Assembly (NCBI GenBank): GCA_014898415.1
Contig: RCTD01000014.1
Coordinates: 1,054,001 to 1,118,000, forward strand
Origin: Stromatinia cepivora
Lineage: Eukaryota; Ascomycota; Leotiomycetes; Helotiales; Sclerotiniaceae
Direction of reading: 5' to 3'
Length of the DNA stretch: 64,000 bases
Under the pieces are notes generated by a model. That model saw nothing but the letters and a program-made list of their open reading frames with translations. It was not told the origin of the DNA and searched no databases. Shown one piece after another: positions 44,843-55,558 of the stretch (the stretch's first letter is position 1; each line of letters starts with the position of its first letter). The position numbers and the translations under genes are program-made.

Positions 44843-45594
44843 ATGGATTGAGTGAGAAATTTGAATTGGGAAGAGGCTTCTGCTGTGGTGGGGGTTTTAA
44901 TTTCGAGGGACGCGTACTTTCATAACTTGCACAGATCTGAAAATTTATGTATCGCATCACATCAGTTTCTACATCGCAAATCCTCGCTCTTTGCCCGAAA
45001 GAGGGCTAGGAGGGAAAATGTATATGGATTGAGCTGTTCCAGCATGGCTTGCTATATATACTACCTTGGTATACTATAGAAATTCGCATGGTGAGGCTGG
45101 CGAAGGAGTTTTGGGCATAGAGGAGATACAATGCTGGTTGATATGTTCTTATGTATTAGAGTAAATACCTACATAATCCATCCAAGATATCCAAAATGTA
45201 TCGCGAAGTCACACAAAATCATTCAGAACGTTCATCCACAACATGTAGACAAATCAAATCCTTATGTATATTGGAGACTTTATTCGTTACGCTAACTAGC
45301 AGTATAATCGTCATCCTATCCTATCCATCCATTCATCCATTCTACCATGGTATACCCCCACCATGATATCCCTATCAGTCATCCATGTCCAAATGACATT
45401 GTGTACATCATATTCATTCCGCCCAGCCAATTTTCCTAACACCTCAACTCCTTTATGTTAAAATATTATTTGTACAAATCACATACCCGCAAACATCTAT
45501 GTGTGCAAGCCCCGTGAAAGAAGTGAAGAGTTGCACAGAGTAAACGCCGGTACCATCTTAAAATAAAAACAAAAGGAAAAGAGAAAGACAACGT
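44843..45594. other. Convergent intergenic region
   Basis: These 752 bases separate the convergent SRP and ribonucleotide reductase genes and must contain both 3' untranslated regions. No gene is seen. Confidence 0.45.
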
Positions 45595-47021
45595 CTAAAA
45601 ATCTTCGTCAAAGTTGAAGTCACCTCCATTCTCTGCCTTGGCTTCGGTTTGAGCCTCAGTATCCTCGTGTTTCTTTTGGGTACCGGCCATGACACCGGCC
45701 TTTTGGTAATCTCCAACTCTCTTTTCGAAAAAGTTGGTCTTGCCAGCCAAGGAAATGTTCTCCATGAAGTCGAATGGGTTGGCAGACTTGTAGACTTTGT
45801 CGTTACCCAAAGCAACGAGGAGACGATCAGCGACGAACTCAATGTATTGCTTCATGAGAGTAGAGTTCATGCCCAAGAGGGCGCAAGGAAGAGCCTCGGT
45901 CAAGAATTCTTGTTCGATTTCAACGGCTTCGGTAATGACATCTTGGACGGCTTGTTTGGATGGGCGGTGCTTGAGATGAGAGAAAAGGAGGCATGCGAAA
46001 TCGGTGTGGAGACCTTCGTCACGGGAGATGAGTTCGTTGGAGAAGGTGAGTCCAGCCATGAGACCACGCTTCTTGAGCCAGAAGATGGATGCGAAAGATC
46101 CAGAGAAGAAGATACCCTCAACAGCGGCGAATGCAACGAGACGTTGAGCAAAGGTAGAGTTCTTGTCTTGAATCCATTTGACAGCCCAGTCGGCCTTCTT
46201 CTTAATGCAAGGAACTTTCAGAATTGTTAGATGATGTATTGTATAGTGGTGTAGGATTGTGACTTACTGGTGTCAATAGCGTTGAAAAGGTATGTCTTTT
46301 GTGCTTGCTCCTTGATGTATGTGTCGATGAGAAGAGAGTATGTTTCGGAGTGGATGTTTTCCATCATGATTTGGAAACCGTAGAAGCATCGTGCTTCTGG
46401 AATTTGAACTTCACCGCTGAATCTCTCGACCAAGTTCTCGTTTACAATTCCATCGGATGCTGCGAAGAATGCGAGAACGTGGGAGATGAAGTAACGCTCG
46501 TCGTCATTGAGTCTATTATTCCAATCGTGAAGATCCTTTGACAAATCAATCTCTTCTGCGGTCCAGAAAGAGGCCTCTGCCTTCTTGTACATCTGCCAGA
46601 TCTGTCGCAAATATATGTTAGCACTATACGCCTCACGCGTGAAAAGACGCGACTTACCTCATGGTACTTAATGGGGAAGAGAACGAAACGGTTTGGGTTC
46701 TCTTGGAGAAGAGGCTCATCTGCTTCTTCTGGCTTGATTCCAGGTGCAACTGTAACAATCTTTTCTTCTTTGACGATTGGCTTCTTGACTTCCTCAACAA
46801 TTGGCGCGTCGACATCGAACGCATTATTTTCTTTTCCGGCAAAGTTCAGCTTCTTAACAGGCGATTCCATTTTCATGTTTTGAATGCCAGAAGCAGCCTG
46901 TGAAAGATTCAAGTCAGTATGATGATGTCGACGCGAAAATAAATTGAATGAGGGGCAGTAATGAAAGGAGGGGTGGCGCGTTTCAACGTACAGTCTTTGA
47001 TGGGGTAATTTGAGAAGCCAT
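45595..47021 (-). CDS. RNR2: Ribonucleoside-diphosphate reductase small subunit
   Basis: Four exons, 47021-46992, 46897-46658, 46601-46268 and 46214-45595, join to 407 residues. Donors are GTACGT, GTAAGT and GTAAGT. The protein makes the diiron-tyrosyl radical used to reduce ribonucleotides to deoxyribonucleotides. The class Ia core is clear: [20 protein letters not shown], the ligand-bearing segments [11 protein letters not shown] and [16 protein letters not shown] (iron His and radical Tyr), and [19 protein letters not shown] with the last Glu and His ligands. The C-terminal GDFNFDEDF is the tail that docks on the large subunit. The first exon encodes only [10 protein letters not shown]. 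Upstream lie cell-cycle-type boxes, and an ACGCGT also sits in the second intron. Confidence 0.97.
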
Positions 47022-47746
47022 TGTGGTTGAATATGATGAATGTAAAGAAGGTTAATTGATTATTGGTATTCGGAATATGCAAGAAAGAAAGAAGTCGGTA
47101 AGTTATTCGTGCTTGTATGTTGTGTTGAGTTGAGTGGAAGGCGGGCATGAACAAGAGAAACCGCGTCTTTAAGAGCTTTTGGCGCCCGTCACGTGCAGAA
47201 AATTATTAACACGCTAATTTTCGCGTTCGCGTTGAAAAAAAGGCTGGGAAATTTGTGATGGAACACACACTGACTATCGAACCACTTATTCCAACTCAAT
47301 AACCACTCAGCTCATGGAATTAAAGTTCCGCTTAATGCCAAGCAAAGTTATCAGATCTTATAATCCTAGAAGATCAATAGGAAACCACAGACAGTAACGC
47401 GTCAAGTTATTGGCAAAAGTCTTGATAATGGGTGGAGCAAAATCAGTCATGATGATTCAGATGAGTAGGCTCCTATGGAACAACGATGCGGAGAATAATA
47501 AAATGTTTATTATATTGAAAAGATTTTCATTTTCATTTTCATTATTTTTGCGTCTATGGTATCTTATATCTTAACCTTAAAATCCTCGTTACTTACAAAA
47601 AAGCAAAGCGTCATCAATTACTGAGCAAACAAAGAAAATCGTGCCGGCATTAAACATCAAACATTCCTAAAACCTTTCTTCGGCATTAAAATATGGAAAA
47701 TCCTTAGAACTTTCTTCAAGTTCGAAATGGCAACGATAAATTCCTT
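47022..47746. promoter_or_regulatory. RNR2 promoter with MBF/E2F-like boxes
   Basis: The region upstream of RNR2 (and downstream of the DUF4112 gene) holds TTTTGGCGCC near 47178-47187, TTTTCGCG at 47218-47225 and ACGCGT at 47397-47402. These match the E2F-like, SCB and MCB boxes bound by Swi4/Swi6- or Mbp1/Swi6-type G1/S factors. They lie about 160, 200 and 380 bases upstream of the ATG. S-phase induction of reductase genes by MBF is known in yeasts; here it is inferred. Confidence 0.55.
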
Positions 47747-48732
47747 TTATCGTCTACCACTCTTCTGAACCTTCTTAGGACGAGCCGGAAGTGGGGGCTC
47801 TTGTGCGTGTGATCTATCGCCGCGACCTTGTTCGACATCAGCTTGCCTTGTTCGCTGTGATCTATCGCTACGGCGACCTTGCTCAGGATCAGGTTGTCTC
47901 GTTCGCTCTGCTCTACCTCCATAACCGAACCAGCTATTACGGTTACGTCCACCTGGCTCCCGAGGACTAATAGGCTCTTCATTTGCTCTGCGCGTGTGTC
48001 GTGGAGGTTCTTCATCAGAGAGTTGCTCATCATAAAGATCGAATTCATGGGGGTCGGTAACATCAACGGCAGGTAAACCTTCACCCTTTGCCTTCAGTGT
48101 CTTCGCGCCCTTATCGCGCAAATGTCTTTCGAGCTCGAGGGCGTTTCTGGTATTAGCGCGGAATACTGCATCGACAAGGTCTCCTGCGAATGGTATGAGA
48201 CCAACAGCAAAATCGAGCATGATATTGAACATCATCTTGGATTTGACACTGTTTGGGAGTCCGCCATCAACTTTACTGCATGTTCGAAGAACCATCATCG
48301 CCATGAATAAATCGATAAAGTCACCGATGCTATATTTGATTAGTGAGGCTATGTGATGGGGAGCGGAGAAGAGAGCTTACGCAGGAACGAGACCGATTAC
48401 ACTGCTCCATCCGAATCTAATTCCACAAAAATTGAAGAGACTCATATCTAGTCTATAAGCTCTGCGCTTGACTTTGGTGAGAATCTTTGCATCTTTTTCT
48501 GATATGCCGGCAGGTATAGCTTTTCTTCTCCTCTGGGTTTTCTTTTTCGAGGGAACACCGTCTAAGCGGGAAGCAGGCACAGTTTCGAAGTACAAGTCCT
48601 GGAAAAATGTCAGTAAACTAACTCTTGATGAGATAGTTATCTGGATTGATATCATACCTCTGATCCGAACTTATTTGCAACAGATTCTCCCAATAACTTT
48701 TTACTGATATACTTTGCTGCGAGCGAAGTCAT
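47747..48732 (-). CDS. DUF4112 domain protein
   Basis: Exons 48732-48658, 48598-48381 and 48329-47747 encode 291 residues. Introns have GTATGA and GTAAGC donors and TCCAG and ATATAG acceptors. The centre carries FGWSSVIGLVPAIGDFIDLF and, 40 residues on, VGLIPFAGDLVDAVFRANTRN, the paired GL-P-GD motifs of DUF4112, with hydrophobic stretches that may be membrane-associated. The N-terminus starts MTSLAAKYISKKLLGES, as in other fungal members. The C-terminal 110 residues are Arg/Glu/Pro-rich, contain two related RTRQ-EQGR units and are probably disordered. The molecular role of the family is unknown. The gene is upstream of RNR2 in the same orientation. Confidence 0.88.
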
Positions 48733-49630
48733 GATTGTGAAGCTTATTTGGGTAGTTGTAGTTTGTATTTGGAAATAATGGGTGTTTGAAAAGGATATTC
48801 TCCTCTTTAAGAAGTTATTGAAAACAGAGAGCCGTTACACCAACTTATTTTTGATAGTAAGGGCTTTTTGGAGAAATTCGTTTGTTCTTCGTTTCGTTGG
48901 TGGGTGCTTGATCGATGAGTGGTTTCAGAAAGCGCTTGATATCACTATTTTTGGATTGTCCCAGCTTGACACATAAATATGAATGTCTTTGGATTTCAAT
49001 GAACAATGAATGAAATTGAAAATAGAAAACCTATTTATGAGAGATACTGACCTTTAATCACTTACCCATAAAATCTTTCTTAGAAGCCTGAAACAAAGCT
49101 TGATTTTCACTTATCTTTCATGTTGGGCAAGATTTTTTGTCCAAGATTCGACTGCGCCCCTGTATTGCTGTATCAAAAAAACGTCATCCGACACCTGGAA
49201 CTTGCAGCGAGACTGAAGAGAAAACCTTATTTTGCCATGTCAAACAGTCATGTGATAATGTGGCTGAGGAAGTGTGGCGTTAGGTATGGATTGACCCGTG
49301 GCTTTCTGCTCCGTACTCCGTAGTTGGGTTCCGAGCTTTAAAGCAAGCTAGCTATTAACACTGCCTCATTTATCACACTTATACACTTCAAGTTACACTA
49401 ATACCTCCACAGTTCACGACCTTCAAGTCAATCATCCACATCAATTTGTGATCATCGTATCTACCCGTATAACATACGCAAGCTTTCATATTAGATAGGC
49501 TACTCCTTTATTTTGCCACAAGGTCTTCATATCATTTTGGTTTTAGGTTATTTTGGCCTAAGCGTTCCTGCGCGTTCCCCGCCCCGAAAAGAAACTCGAG
49601 TCGTGGATATGCTTGTGACGCGAAGACAAC
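48733..49630. other. Divergent spacer between DUF4112 and DCP2 genes
   Basis: This 0.9-kb spacer should contain the promoters of both genes. A sharp run of C/A-rich sequence lies at 49.36-49.50 kb, a likely DCP2 leader. No gene is seen. Confidence 0.45.
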
Positions 49631-52431
49631 ATGTCAGAGAGAAAAATGCAGCTAGAAGACTGTAAGTATTTTTTGATGCGGTTATCAAGTAGACCTTTAT
49701 ACCATGCTGCATCGTTTTTCGCTCGAGAACTCTATCGCACTGTTCAAGTCCAGCCTCAACATTATCAATACTCATATTCAAGTAGTTTAGCTAACCACAT
49801 GCCAAATATTCAGGGCTGGACGACCTTTGTGTCCGATTCATCATAAATATTCCTGCGGCTGATTTATCACACGTTCCTCGAATATGTTTTCAAGTCGAAG
49901 AAGCGCAATGGTACTACGAAGATTTTATTCGGCCCCTCGACCCAAGCCTACCATCGATGACCCTGCGTAACTTTTGCTTAAAGATATTTCTACATTGCCC
50001 TTTACTTTCAAACTTTTCAGAAAGTATACATATGCGAGCCTTTGAGGAGTTTCTTTTATACAAGACCCGAGTTCCGGTGAGGGGAGTGATATTGTTGAAT
50101 GAGGACATGGATTCGGTTGTTCTTGTCAAAGGTTGGAAGAAGGGTGCAAATTGGAGTTTTCCCCGGGGGAAGATAAACAAAGATGAAGACGATCTTACAT
50201 GCGCTATCCGAGAGGCATACGAGGAGACTGGTTATGACCTTGAAAGCTCAGGGCTTGTGGCTAAGGATCGCAGTCTGGTCAAGGGCATCGATGTTACGGG
50301 ACATGGTCAGCAGATCAGATTATATGTCTTCAGAAACGTTCCTATGGATACCCGCTTTGAAGCACAAACTCGGAAAGAGATCAGTAGAATAGAATGGTGG
50401 CGGCTCTCTGATCTTCCTGCTTATAGGAAGAAAGGCCAGCAACAACATCAACCCGAGGCTGCTGCTAATGCCAACAAATTTTATATGGTAGCCCCATTCC
50501 TACCTCCACTTAAGAAGTGGATTCTGGATCAGAAGAGAAAGGATGCAAAGATGGCAGCAAATAATCAAGCTACTGGGAATATCAGCCACGATGAAGGTAT
50601 CACTGAGGATGATCAAGCCATTGAGCCAAGCATAAATTATAATGCATCCGCCTCACAAGATGCAGAACGAACTAGACGAAATGCTGCCGACCTTGCTCTT
50701 TCTGCTATAATGCAAGTGCAGCCGTCGAATCAGGGATTACAGCCCGGCGCCATCAATCCGGCGCAATCACAAGCTTCGCACAGCTCAGGGCAGCAACTGC
50801 TTGCTCTTTTACATGGTAAACCTCCAGTGGACCAACCACCTTCAACACAACCACCTCCCCAAACACCTCTAGATCATATCATCACACAACCACCTTTTCC
50901 CAAAACGCCTCATCATCAAGTACTTAACTCTTCACATATCTTGAATCAACCACCTCCACCTACTTTTCCACTACAACAGCACCAAGGTCAACGCCCAATG
51001 CAGGCTTATTCTAACCAGCAACCTGATCTCCGTGTTCGTCAAGATCAAAGGTCTATCCCCGATATGCAATATCGTCATCAAGTACCGCCACAAATGCCAC
51101 AGCATATACCACAACAGCGAGAACGTCATCCATATCAACCTCCTTTGATTCACCCCCAACCACTACCTCCCAATGCCCAGAAAGTATTGTTTACAGGAGG
51201 TCCAGTACACTCCACAATGGTTCCACAGCATGTTCAGCAACAACCTCCGCATCCCAATTTTACGACCTCCGGCTCAATGCATCTCCCTCAATTCCCTAGT
51301 GTACACACAACCATGGTTCCACCTCAACCAAAGGAAGCGCCTGCTGCACTCACTAGCCATTCGTTGTTACTTCTAAATGCTTTCAAGACTCGCGATCAAG
51401 CAAACGGCAATGTCACTTCCAGCCGAATGTCTTCCCAAGCACCCGCTCAGTCACATGTAAGCCCTGCGATACGTGAAGCTCAAGAGCTTCCGGGAGAAAG
51501 TTCTCGGCCTATACCTGTTACTGCCCCTACTGAGTCAAAGTACCTACCGGCTTTCAATGCAGGTATTCCAAGTACCGGCAGTAATAATCAAACAGCTCGT
51601 CCACCCATCAGTGAGCATCAACGATCAATGTTACTGGGTATGTTCAAAAGTCCTGCAGCTCAACCTGCAACTTTAGCTGCAGCACCAGTTACTGTGGCCT
51701 TGCCAACATCCGGATCACCTTCTGTGGTAGAGTTGAGCGCAGTAGAACTTGCTTCTCCACCTCCAATCCCACAACAAGAGGCCACCGATGGAAATGCTGC
51801 CGTCGGCAAAGCCAGCCACGGGATTCCAGAAATGAATCCAGAATCAAACCTTCCATTCCGAGCTACATCAATTCTCACTCGCCCAGCAAATGGGCAGAAG
51901 GATACCAAGCCACATGGTAGTTTGTCGAAGAAGACAATCACCGGATCAGAGATGCACAATAGTAGCAAGACTGCCTTCCAGACTTCATTAGAGAAACCAT
52001 TTCAGCCCCAGATTCTCAAAAGACCACAAGCGAATACGGTCAAGGCTTCTCCGCTTCTTGCGCCTTCCACCATTGCTGCTTATTCACCAAACCTTGCCCC
52101 GGCTAATGTCACTGGTCCCTCAACGTCTCCGCTATCCTTTACATCTCAGGCTCCTCAGTCAACCGAACAAAAGCATGCTCTTTTGTCACTGTTTGGAAAG
52201 TCACCCATGGCCGCTTCCAGTCCAATTTCTAGAACGCCACCGCATGATGGGCCTTCTTCTAATACTTTGATAGATGCAACGAGGAGTGTTGCATCCAGAT
52301 CTAGAGTTGAAAATTTGGCATCAGCAAATGGTGAGAGTATGTCACGCCGTGGAAGCCAAACGCCAATATCTTCAGCCGACAAAGGTTTCTTGTTGAACTA
52401 CTTAGACGCTGTTGCTAGTAGGGGTTATTGA
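49631..52431 (+). CDS. DCP2: mRNA-decapping enzyme subunit 2 (Nudix hydrolase)
   Basis: Exons 49631-49661 and 49814-52431 give 882 residues. The 152-bp intron joins QLED to WLDDLCVRFIINIP, the Dcp2 N-terminal regulatory domain that binds Dcp1. The catalytic domain follows, with the Nudix box starting at G129 (GKINKDEDDLTCAIREAYEE) and Box B-like helices near PFLPPLKKWI. The enzyme removes the m7G cap from mRNA in P-bodies, starting 5'-3' decay. Residues 250-880 are Gln/Pro-rich and disordered, with five short leucine motifs: LLALLHGK (339-346), LLLLNAFK (528-535), MLLGMFK (616-622), ALLSLFGK (799-806) and FLLNYLD (869-875). In fission yeast such helical leucine-rich motifs bind Edc3. The frame from 49957 alone would lack the conserved N-terminus. 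Confidence 0.96.
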
Positions 52432-52816
52432 AGGAGGATTTTGAAGGATGGGTCGTTTTTCTTTTGTTTTGCATGGTTTTGGCATTTCAGTGGGAGTTTG
52501 GATTTGGTAACATTCGGAGCATTCGTTCGGTGATATCCCAATACCCAGATTTGCCAGAGCTATGTAGTTGCTTGCCTTATTAGTATAAAAATGAAAAAAT
52601 TCTCAAATGTTGTTTGGAGTTATAGATGTGAATTAATTGGACGAGTTCAACACAATGTCTGGTTTTGATATAGTGACATGAATAGATAACTCATTATTAC
52701 GTCATCCGCATCCATGATAAGTGAAGCTTCATGGGATTTCCAATCCAAAGAAAAACATTGCTAAACACCAAACCACACTTCAACAAGTGACTCCAGCAAC
52801 CTTACGAACAACAAAC
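52432..52816. other. Intergenic spacer DCP2-IBA57
   Basis: It contains the DCP2 3' end and the IBA57 promoter. The IBA57 frame stays open up to 52721 but has no ATG before 52817. Confidence 0.4.
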
Positions 52817-54055
52817 ATGAAATCTATATCGAATTTCCTTTCTAAACGACCCATATCAATTCCTGCAAACGCATATATATGTAACACATGTTCAGGACGT
52901 CGAGCAATCGGGGCACTGCCGAAGAATCGCAAATACTCCTCAACTTCAACGCCGGCCTCAACCCAAAATTCAACATCATCTCCAACTCCAATAGAAACCC
53001 CCTTCAAACTCCCGAAAAAAGGTATCGCGCGTCTCTCAACTCGTAGACTCATATCCCTCAGAGGCCCAGACTCGACGAAATATCTACAGGGCGTTATTAC
53101 GAATGATATTTACAAAGAAGGGAATAAGAATGGATTTTATTCAGCGTTTTTAAATGCGCAGGGAAGAGTCTTAAATGATGTTTGGATTTATAGGGATGTG
53201 TATGCGGATATGGAGGGAGGCAAAACGATTGAGGGCGATAATTGGTTAATAGAAGTTGATGCGAAGCAAGTGGAAGTTTTGGCAACACATATTAGGAGAT
53301 ATAGGATGCGGGCGAAATTCGACATCGAGATTGTAGATGAGGAGGAGAAAAAGATTTATAGTCTGTGGGGAACGAAAGCAGGGGTTAGGGTTATTGATGC
53401 GCCGGAACAGGATCGTGAGAAGGCGAAACAGGGCATTGTTACGCTAGATACGAGGGCCCCGGGGATGGGTAACAGGGTTGTGGTGAATAAGGGTTGGGAT
53501 ATGCATATGGATATTCAAGATGCGGAGGTGCAGATGCAGGGGGAGGATGTGTATAGAGTGAGGAGATATTTGATTGGGGTGCCGGAGGGTCAGGATGAGA
53601 TTCTGAGGGAGAGTGCGCTGCCGCAGGAAAGTAATATTGATGTTATGGGCGGTATTGATTATACGAAAGGGTGTTATGTAGGGCAGGAATTAACCATTAG
53701 GACGCATCACATGGGAGTTGTCAGGAAAAGGATTGTGCCGATGATGTTGGTTCCTGATGGGGAGGACATGCCTGGGTTGGGAGAGTTGAAGTATAAGGGT
53801 GGAAATCTTGCGAGTTGGTTGAATGGCGGAGAAAATATTAAGAAGGTGGGTGGAAAGAGACCGGTGGGGAAATGGTTGAGTGGTGTGGGAAATTTGGGGT
53901 TGGGGTTGGCGAGGTTGGACGAGATGGGTAGGTGGATGGTGGAGGATAAGGAGGGGGGTGGTGGGGATGAGTTTGTGGTGGAGGGTAAGGGTGAGGAGGG
54001 AGAATTAAGGAATATTAGGGTTAGAGCTTTTCCTCCTGCTTGGATCGAGACATAG
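52817..54055 (+). CDS. IBA57: Mitochondrial iron-sulfur assembly protein Iba57 (CAF17-like)
   Basis: A single exon encodes 412 residues from the first in-frame ATG. The N-terminus (MKSISNFLSKRPISIPANAY) is basic and hydroxylated, a mitochondrial presequence. The aminomethyltransferase-like fold follows: GIARLSTRRLISLRGPDSTK, YLQGVITNDIY, FLNAQGRVLNDVWIY, and the diagnostic KGCYVGQELTIRTHHMGVVRKR with K284, G285 and C286. Iba57 acts with Isa1/Isa2 in the matrix to make [4Fe-4S] clusters for aconitase-like and radical-SAM enzymes. It is a paralogue of the T protein of glycine cleavage, but the CAF17 signature separates it. The coding strand becomes very G-rich in the 3' half and encodes Gly/Glu/Asp-rich insertions. 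Confidence 0.93.
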   Translation: MKSISNFLSKRPISIPANAYICNTCSGRRAIGALPKNRKYSSTSTPASTQNSTSSPTPIETPFKLPKKGIARLSTRRLISLRGPDSTKYLQGVITNDIYKEGNKNGFYSAFLNAQGRVLNDVWIYRDVYADMEGGKTIEGDNWLIEVDAKQVEVLATHIRRYRMRAKFDIEIVDEEEKKIYSLWGTKAGVRVIDAPEQDREKAKQGIVTLDTRAPGMGNRVVVNKGWDMHMDIQDAEVQMQGEDVYRVRRYLIGVPEGQDEILRESALPQESNIDVMGGIDYTKGCYVGQELTIRTHHMGVVRKRIVPMMLVPDGEDMPGLGELKYKGGNLASWLNGGENIKKVGGKRPVGKWLSGVGNLGLGLARLDEMGRWMVEDKEGGGGDEFVVEGKGEEGELRNIRVRAFPPAWIET

Positions 54056-54339
54056 TAGAATTCACTAATGGTTCTCGGTTCTCGGTTTTCGGGGTCAATA
54101 CATACATTGTGCATTGCACACAACTGTAAAATGAAATGTATCATAGGTATTACTTCATAGTTTGAGTATCTAATTATCTCTATTGGTATATAGAGCATTT
54201 TCCCGAACAACCAGCGCCATGCTAAATTCAAAAAAATTAAAAGAGTACCAACCATAACCCTTCCCCTTATGTCTAAACGCCGTTGGATGTCTGAACCGGA
54301 TAAAGTCTCCGGACTAGATTGGATAATTTGAAAGCAGTG

Positions 54340-55092
54340 TTAGGGCGTAGCACAAGGTACAACATGCACCCCGTTAAATGCTGAGTTCGAGTCGGCTTTG
54401 AAAGTAGTATCTGGGGCTGGACATTCTGACGATTTGCCTGCTTTCCTAGCTTTTTTATCCGCTTTTCGTTTTGCTTTTGCAGCAGCTGCTTCAGCGATCA
54501 GACGTTCGAGGCGTGCTACCTTTTCGTCTTCTGAATTGGATGTGGCAGACGTTGAAGATTGTGGGTCAAGTTGCGATTGTGATTGCGTTTGCGATTGAAC
54601 TTGAGGTGGCGGCCGCGGCGCTGACATAGGTGAGCTAGGTGAGCTAACATTCTCCGACATCATACTCTCCCTCTTAACTCTCCTCTTCCTACCCTCCTCC
54701 GCCAACTTTTTAATATTTTCATCCATCTCCTCATCCTCTCTACTCCTCTTCCCCAAACTTCCCCCCCGTTCTCTCGCCTCCAAATCCTCTTTCATAGCTC
54801 TTCTCTTCCCTTCAAATAATGCCGCGGCCCTCTGTCTTTGCATCCGCGCATTGCGAAAGTTGTCATATTTTTGCTTGGATTCCGGGTCTGCGAGTACGTC
54901 GTTTGCGGCTTGGAATTGCTCGTATTTGTCGGCGTCGAAGGCCGCGCCTAGTTTGTCTGGATGGTATTGAAGGGCTGTTTTACGGTAGGCACGACGTAGG
55001 TCATCGGCTGTGAAGGATTCGGGCGTAAGGCCCAGAAGGGCATAGAAGTCTATTTCGGAGGTTATCCATTTTGTGAGGTCGTCAGAGGGCAT
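54340..55092 (-). CDS. DnaJ (Hsp40) domain protein, DNAJC17/Cwf23-like
   Basis: A single exon encodes 250 residues. An N-terminal J domain covers residues 12-78, with IDFYALLGLTPESFTADDLR, the HPD tripeptide in ALQYHPDKLG and the PESKQKYDNFRNAR end; this stimulates Hsp70 ATPase. It is followed by basic and acidic helical segments (RAMKEDLEARERGG, DENIKKLAEEGRKRRVKRE), then a Gln/Ser-rich linker and an Ala/Lys-rich helix. There is no Gly/Phe region or zinc finger, so it is a class C protein. The layout resembles DNAJC17 and fission yeast Cwf23, which associate with the spliceosome, but the RNA-binding domain of DNAJC17 is not evident. The assignment beyond the J domain is tentative. Confidence 0.88.
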   Translation of the reverse strand: MPSDDLTKWITSEIDFYALLGLTPESFTADDLRRAYRKTALQYHPDKLGAAFDADKYEQFQAANDVLADPESKQKYDNFRNARMQRQRAAALFEGKRRAMKEDLEARERGGSLGKRSREDEEMDENIKKLAEEGRKRRVKRESMMSENVSSPSSPMSAPRPPPQVQSQTQSQSQLDPQSSTSATSNSEDEKVARLERLIAEAAAAKAKRKADKKARKAGKSSECPAPDTTFKADSNSAFNGVHVVPCATP

Positions 55093-55558
55093 CTTGCTGG
55101 TTGGTGTGGTGGGAAATTGTGGTTGTGGGTTTTTTGGTAGATTTGCGCGACGAACTTTTCTGGGGTTTAGTTATGGTAGACCAGAAATATTGTGTCATGG
55201 GAAAGTAACCTTAAAATTCGATGGAAAGCTGTTACGGCCTTATAAATGAGGCGCTAAAGATCCCGCTAGTGGAGATGATAACTCATTACTAATTGGCCAT
55301 TCTCAGACTCAGAAAGAAGGACCAGCCGACATTTAGCCGATTTGGTCGATGTTAAGCAAGAGTCATATTCTGATCTACATGTATGTTAATACTGCCATGG
55401 AAATTGAAATATCTACAAGAATTGAACTCCGCACTCTTGACTAGGCCAGTCGATACTATCATATGCTGATTATTTCCATGGCCCCGAAGCACACGTAATA
55501 CTGTTCAAAAATCATCTCCAGTCTCTGAGCAATTTTCTTGCGGAAAAATCTCACCAGT
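55093..55558. other. Divergent spacer DnaJ gene - DUF1308 gene
   Basis: This 466-bp region must hold both promoters. No other feature is seen. Confidence 0.4.

Noticed and set aside
45649..46230. 193-codon plus-strand frame opposite RNR2
   Set aside because: Antisense to conserved reductase exons; its composition follows from the codons of the other strand.
52817..54055. Aminomethyltransferase (T protein of glycine cleavage) assignment
   Set aside because: The KGCYVGQE motif and overall length fit the CAF17/Iba57 family; linkage with the P-protein gene is too distant to argue otherwise.
53707..54255. 182-codon minus frame opposite IBA57
   Set aside because: Pro/Asn/Phe-rich antisense of the G-rich IBA57 3' half.
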